Of a stretch of DNA of 64,000 nt, positions 60,315 to 64,000 are shown in pieces. This stretch comes from Flavobacterium nitrogenifigens. GTDB taxonomy: Bacteria > Bacteroidota > Bacteroidia > Flavobacteriales > Flavobacteriaceae. The translations under genes were made by a program, and so were the position numbers. The notes beneath the pieces are model-generated. The model ran no database searches, was not told the origin of the DNA, and was given only the letters and a program-made list of their open reading frames with translations. The stretch lies in assembly GCF_003254565.1 (NCBI RefSeq), contig NZ_QJRI01000176.1, forward strand, positions 62,001-126,000, in the 5' to 3' direction. The stretch's first letter is position 1; every line of letters starts with the position of its first letter.

Positions 60315-62375
60315 TTACTCTTTCAACAAACGATTCAACTGGAACTGTTCATCGGGTGTCAAATTAGGTAAAATTCTATTAAAAGAAGCACGCATTTCAG
60401 GATTTTTTAACAGAAGTCTTATTGTGTCTCTACCAAATTTTGAAAACTGCCACATATGATGCGTAGTAGCGCCAACTAAATTACTCAAAACCTGATCGTT
60501 AATAATTTTAAAAGCAATCAATTTCTCTAAGGCATTTTGTCGAGTTGTAGCTTCGTATTTTGTTGAGGAAAATGCAATCAGTTCGTTTACTAAAGCGTCT
60601 TGCTCGTTAGTATAGTTTGGCGTTGACAAAGCGAGAGAAAGCCATAAAGTCCTTAGATTATAATCGTTGAAGCCAATCCAGTTTTTAGATTTATCCAGAT
60701 ATTCTGTTCTATGGTTAGGGAAATTTCTCCAAAGCCAATAAAGCGCTATTTCTTGTGTCTGATATGATTTATCATCCAAAAGTGTTTCGTAATTTGCTCT
60801 AAAATCTTCTGGAATCTGTGTTAAAGAACCAGCCAGATTCTGGCGTACTTTTATATTATTGGTTTGCAATGCTAAAAGCAATAAAGACTTTTTATCTTCA
60901 TATTTTTCATTTTCCAATTGATCGACAACGGCTTCTTTTACAGATTGATACACATCTGATTCTAAAGTTGTTTTCAAAATATCTCTTTTCTCTGCAAAAG
61001 GTGTTTTTTTCAATTTATCAATTTCCAATCGTTTTTGAATCGCCTTATTTTTACTCAATAATGCATTTGCAGTCGGTGTATCAAAAGCTGTAGATTCCAA
61101 CCAAGTTTTCTGAAATTTCTCCAAATCAAAATCAGAAACTTTTTTAATCTCATCGAAGAATTTCTGTGTGTTTACGGTTTGATAAGCATATTTATTCAAA
61201 TAACTTTTTATTGCTTTTTTGAATGCTTTATCGCCAATTGATTCATGCAAAACAAACAATGCCCAAGCTCCTTTTTCGTAAAATGTAAGCGAACTCGCTT
61301 TTGGATTTAAAACTGGAATCGTGTCAGTACGAGATGCAAACTTAATTTGTTGCGCTGTATCGTATAATTTAGAGTAAAAATAATCATCTCCATAAATGTC
61401 TTTTTCAGCAAGTAACGCAAAGTAAGTGGCAAAACCTTCTTGTAGCCAATGATGCGTACTGCTTTCGGCGGTAATAAGATCTCCAAACCAATGATGCGCC
61501 AACTCATGCGCATCTACATTGGTATAATTTCGATCGCAAAAACCAGTTGAATCTACCACATAGCGGGTTGCAAAAAGGGTCGAAGTCGTATTTTCCATTC
61601 CAGCATACAAAAAGTCTCTTACCGGAATCTGTCTGTTGATTTTCCATGGGTATTTTATACCAATTTCTTTCTCAAGGAAGTCAAAAATGCGTTTCGAATA
61701 TCGATAAGTTGGCTCAAAACGATCTGCGTCTTTGGGTTCGTAATAATATTCTAATGGAATTCTGCTTTTAGATTTAAATTCTTTTTTATCAAATTTCCCA
61801 ATAGCCAGCATTAATAAGTACGAACTCATCGGTTTTTCCATTTCAAACTGCCAGTGATTTAAGCTTCCGTTTGCTATTTTTTCTTTTAAAACTCCGTTAG
61901 AAACTACCTGATAATCCTTATCGAAAGAAATCCCTAAATTGAAAATCAGTTTTTCATTTACATCATCAAAACTCGGAAACCAATTGCTTGTATATCTTCC
62001 TTGCCCCTGTGTCCAGATTTGGACTTCGTCATTGCCCATATCAACAAAATACAAGGCTTGCTTTGGTTTTGCTGTATAATTGAATATCAAATGATTCTGT
62101 CCTTTTTTAAACGGAAAAACCAATTTTAATTCTTTATTGGTATTGATAAACATGATTTCATTTTCATTGATTTTTACATTCGAAAATTCCATGTTTTTAG
62201 CGTCAAGCGAGATAGTATCACAATCTTTCAATACCTCAAATTGAAAATCAACAGTTCCAGAAATTAGTTTGTCTTTTGGGTTTACAGACAATTGTCCTGA
62301 AACCGATTTAAAGTCAACATGTTGTGTTTGCTGCGCAAATAGAAAACTGGTGAATAATAGAAAAATGTATTTCAT
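60315..62375 (-). CDS. M1-family metallo-aminopeptidase
   Basis: 686 residues with an N-terminal signal peptide (MKYIFLLFTSFLFAQQ), so periplasmic or exported. N-terminal beta domain about 20-200, then a catalytic zincin domain with AGMENTTST (the GxMEN exopeptidase motif) and zinc motif HELAHHWFGD followed 19 residues later by Glu in WLQEGFATYFA. The C-terminal helical repeat region covers about 440-686. Removes N-terminal residues from peptides. The frame is open to ATG 62408, but that region overlaps the transposase gene; ATG 62375 gives the signal peptide and starts eight bases after the transposase stop codon. Confidence 0.92.
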   Translation of the reverse strand: MKYIFLLFTSFLFAQQTQHVDFKSVSGQLSVNPKDKLISGTVDFQFEVLKDCDTISLDAKNMEFSNVKINENEIMFINTNKELKLVFPFKKGQNHLIFNYTAKPKQALYFVDMGNDEVQIWTQGQGRYTSNWFPSFDDVNEKLIFNLGISFDKDYQVVSNGVLKEKIANGSLNHWQFEMEKPMSSYLLMLAIGKFDKKEFKSKSRIPLEYYYEPKDADRFEPTYRYSKRIFDFLEKEIGIKYPWKINRQIPVRDFLYAGMENTTSTLFATRYVVDSTGFCDRNYTNVDAHELAHHWFGDLITAESSTHHWLQEGFATYFALLAEKDIYGDDYFYSKLYDTAQQIKFASRTDTIPVLNPKASSLTFYEKGAWALFVLHESIGDKAFKKAIKSYLNKYAYQTVNTQKFFDEIKKVSDFDLEKFQKTWLESTAFDTPTANALLSKNKAIQKRLEIDKLKKTPFAEKRDILKTTLESDVYQSVKEAVVDQLENEKYEDKKSLLLLALQTNNIKVRQNLAGSLTQIPEDFRANYETLLDDKSYQTQEIALYWLWRNFPNHRTEYLDKSKNWIGFNDYNLRTLWLSLALSTPNYTNEQDALVNELIAFSSTKYEATTRQNALEKLIAFKIINDQVLSNLVGATTHHMWQFSKFGRDTIRLLLKNPEMRASFNRILPNLTPDEQFQLNRLLKE

Positions 62376-62383
62376 TGAAAATT

Positions 62384-63124
62384 TTATTTTAAAGAATCTG
62401 TTTCCCAAGATATCGGATTATGTTTTATATAATCATAAATCTTTTCGAACGTTTTGTAATTTCTGACAATATGATCGTGGTAATTCGCCTGCCAAATCGA
62501 TTCGACTCCGTTTATTTGTTTAGTCGTAATTGATTTAAAAATAGCAATAAAAGACGAAATAGAATTGGATTTTCGAGATAGTTTAAATGATGATTGATTT
62601 TGAATTAAATTTTCATCAGAATCATTTTTTGAATCAGATTGGTTCTGTAGAGACGCACTGCAGTGCGTCTCACGTCCGTATATCGACAAAGATTTTTCCG
62701 TAATATTATTTTCCGTTGCGGATATACTGGGCGTAGACGCACTGCAGTGCGTCTCTACGACTTCCTGGGGTGATAAATGCGAATCTACGATATCATTTTC
62801 CGCTGTGGACATGCTGGATGTAGACGCACTGCAGTGCGTCTCTACGATATGCTGGGTGTCTTGAATTTCGATTAACAAATGAACATGATTTGGCATGATA
62901 ACCCAATTATGAAAGAACCAATTTTTACGAATCTTAATCGATTTTAAAAGTTCTCTTTCAATAATTTTTCCCTTTTCATTTAAAATCATTCTTTCGTCTT
63001 CAATAACACCAAAAATGGACTGTCTGTTTTTAGTAACAATAGTAATAAAATAAACAGCTTCACTAGAATAATCCCAGTTTTGCAATCTATTTGAATCTAT
63101 TTTAAATTTCTCTCTAAATAACAT
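62384..63124 (-). CDS. REP-associated tyrosine transposase (RAYT, Y1 family) with internal REP palindromes
   Basis: 246 residues. IS200/REP-type Y1 transposase: YFITIVTKNRQSIFG, the HUH motif in VIMPNHVHLLIEI (His80, His82), SSFIAIFKSITTKQIN, and IWQANYHDHIVRN with the likely catalytic Tyr215, ending YDYIKHNPISW. Between the HUH motif and the Tyr helix lies a low-complexity insertion (about residues 90-178) with three copies of ETHCSAS, each encoded by a palindrome with 20-bp core AGACGCACTGCAGTGCGTCT (62651-62670, 62735-62754, 62822-62841). The copies are 84 and 87 bases apart, so the frame is kept. No full terminal repeats or flanking target duplication are obvious. Core motifs are intact, so it may still be active. 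Confidence 0.9.
   Translation of the reverse strand: MLFREKFKIDSNRLQNWDYSSEAVYFITIVTKNRQSIFGVIEDERMILNEKGKIIERELLKSIKIRKNWFFHNWVIMPNHVHLLIEIQDTQHIVETHCSASTSSMSTAENDIVDSHLSPQEVVETHCSASTPSISATENNITEKSLSIYGRETHCSASLQNQSDSKNDSDENLIQNQSSFKLSRKSNSISSFIAIFKSITTKQINGVESIWQANYHDHIVRNYKTFEKIYDYIKHNPISWETDSLK
62651..62841. repeat. Three REP-like palindromes inside the RAYT gene
   Basis: Palindromic 20-bp cores at 62651-62670, 62735-62754 and 62822-62841; the first extends to 22 bp. Copies two and three share further flanking sequence (TTTTCCG, CTGG on one side, CTCTACGA on the other), so the last two units arose by duplication of about 87 bp. Confidence 0.92.
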
Positions 63125-63146
63125 CTTAATTTGGCATGTAAATTCC

Positions 63147-63154
63147 CAAAGTTA
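63147..63154 (-). promoter_or_regulatory. -7 element for the RAYT gene
   Basis: TAACTTTG on the minus strand, 22 bases before the ATG, inside a CCTTTGTAACTTTG word shared with the repeats at 41704 and 42501. Confidence 0.45.
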
Positions 63155-63215
63155 CAAAGGTTTCCTTTACAAATAGAACGAATTTTGTAAGTTTACCATA
63201 TAAAACAAATCCATC

Positions 63216-63959
63216 GTGTCTACACCTCAAAAAGCCTTATTTAACTGGAGCAGCGGAAAAGATTCTGCTCTTGCCCTATATAAAACATTGCAAAACAGTG
63301 ATTTTAAAATTGAATATCTGTTGACTAGTGTCAACAAGCAATACCAGCGTATTTCTATGCATGGAATTCGTGTTGAATTATTGCAAGAACAAGCACAAAG
63401 CATCGGAATTCCGTTAAAAATTCTAGAAGTTCCCGAAATGCCAACCATGGAAGTTTACGAAAAAGTGATGACTGAAACTTTAACAGAACTAAAACAAGAT
63501 GGAATAACGCATTCTATTTTTGGAGATATTTTTCTAGAAGATTTACGTCAGTATCGTGAAAATCAATTGGCAAAAATTGGGTTGAAAGGCGTTTTCCCGA
63601 TTTGGAAAATTCCAACCCGGGATTTAATTGAAGAATTTATTTCGCTGGGATTTAAAACAATCGTGGTTTGTGTAAACGAAAAATATTTGGATAAAAGCTT
63701 TGTTGGCCGAATTATCGATCAGGATTTTATAAATGATTTACCCGAAAATGTTGATGTCTGTGGAGAAAATGGCGAATTTCATACTTTTACTTTCGACGGA
63801 CCTATTTTTTCTAAACCTATCGATTTTGAAATTGGTGAAATTGTTTACCGAAAGTATGAAAAGCCTGAGAAACAGGATTCATCAAATACAGCCTGTGATT
63901 CTAATGACGAAACTGCTTTTGATTTTGGTTTTTGGTATTGCGATTTAATCCATAAATAA
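63216..63959 (+). CDS. DUF71-family PP-loop ATP-binding protein (diphthine--ammonia ligase-like)
   Basis: 247 residues, cytoplasmic. PP-loop motif LFNWSSGKDSALALY at the N-terminus binds ATP; ISMHGIRVELLQEQA, SIFGDIFLEDLRQYRENQ and the C-terminal CGENGEFHTFTFDGP are conserved in the ATP_bind_4/DUF71 family. Eukaryotic and archaeal members amidate diphthine; bacteria lack diphthamide, so the bacterial role is another ATP-dependent amidation or adenylation, not known here. Start is GTG at 63216, in agreement with the family's N-terminus. Its stop codon abuts the next start codon. Confidence 0.88.
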   Translation: MSTPQKALFNWSSGKDSALALYKTLQNSDFKIEYLLTSVNKQYQRISMHGIRVELLQEQAQSIGIPLKILEVPEMPTMEVYEKVMTETLTELKQDGITHSIFGDIFLEDLRQYRENQLAKIGLKGVFPIWKIPTRDLIEEFISLGFKTIVVCVNEKYLDKSFVGRIIDQDFINDLPENVDVCGENGEFHTFTFDGPIFSKPIDFEIGEIVYRKYEKPEKQDSSNTACDSNDETAFDFGFWYCDLIHK

Positions 63960-64000
63960 ATGAAATTTTTCTTTAAATTAGTTTTACTAATCCTAGTTTC
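63960..64000 (+). CDS. Start of a secreted or membrane protein, cut by window edge
   Basis: ATG directly after the DUF71 stop codon (TAAATG) opens a frame reading MKFFFKLVLLILVS, which looks like a signal peptide. Only 13 complete codons are visible; no family can be given. Confidence 0.55.
   Translation, partial: MKFFFKLVLLILV

Noticed and set aside
62376..62408. M1 peptidase start at ATG 62408
   Set aside because: It would overlap the transposase gene and push the signal peptide 11 residues inward; ATG 62375 fits better.
1..64000. tRNA, rRNA, prophage, integrase attachment sites or plasmid origin
   Set aside because: Read for on both strands by eye; no cloverleaf with TTCGA-type arm, rRNA segment, integrase or phage gene was recognised. 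A covariance-model scan was not possible, so a missed tRNA cannot be fully excluded.

Overview
The window looks like a chromosomal segment of a Flavobacterium-like member of the Bacteroidota (family Flavobacteriaceae). The DNA is AT-rich. Many genes are preceded by the Bacteroidota -7 promoter element TAnnTTTG, and Shine-Dalgarno sequences are almost absent. Lineage markers include PorX, two secreted proteins with type IX secretion (T9SS) C-terminal sorting domains, a SusC/SusD pair with its own ECF sigma factor and FecR, a fused LpxC/FabZ, and a LysR/YeiH pair. No rRNA, tRNA, CRISPR array or prophage was seen.

Layout. 1-1990: start of a histidine operon (hisG, then hisD cut by the window edge) behind a leader peptide with five His codons and an attenuator. 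2064-6470: two-component system divergent from an LtaS/EptA-like sulfatase-fold membrane enzyme. 6537-15404: secreted S1/P1-type nuclease, an unrecognised secreted protein, YeiH with its LysR regulator, a cell-wall M15 peptidase with a DUF4846 protein, a vWA membrane protein, and FabG. 15601-16268: a small AG-leader (double-glycine type) peptide and a small membrane protein. 16357-25849: sigma factor, FecR, SusC with STN domain, SusD, zinc metallohydrolase lipoprotein and DUF4302 lipoprotein, all in one direction. 26319-29279: large leucine-rich-repeat T9SS cargo. 29405-37598: lpxD, lpxC/fabZ, lpxA, efp, an LpxD paralogue, an NTF2-like protein and sucD, preceded by an HD hydrolase. 37822-54694: mostly housekeeping (porX, tsaE, ald, ung, a MutS2-like ATPase, ettA, holA, a glycosyltransferase, an OmpA lipoprotein, tsaC, a PcrA-type helicase). 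55007-64000: a delta-60-repeat T9SS cargo, a TSUP permease, a patatin, an M1 aminopeptidase, a REP-associated transposase and a DUF71 PP-loop enzyme.

How genes work together. The lipid A genes form a co-directional run from lpxD to lpxA, continuing through efp to sucD. The sigma/FecR/SusC-STN/SusD set is a self-contained, signal-responsive outer-membrane uptake locus. TsaE and TsaC both serve tRNA t6A synthesis. PorX regulates the secretion system that exports the LRR and delta-60 proteins.

Most unusual are two REP-type systems. (1) A RAYT transposase gene at 62384-63124 carries three copies of a REP-like palindrome inside its own reading frame, each read as ETHCSAS. (2) A small GIY-YIG endonuclease gene at 45025-45329 is broken by a one-base deletion and is flanked by 28-bp inverted copies of a REP-like sequence; the right copy supplies the probable start codon of the next gene. 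Around these, at least ten intergenic spaces hold long, mutually unrelated inverted repeats, which appear to be a general feature of this genome.
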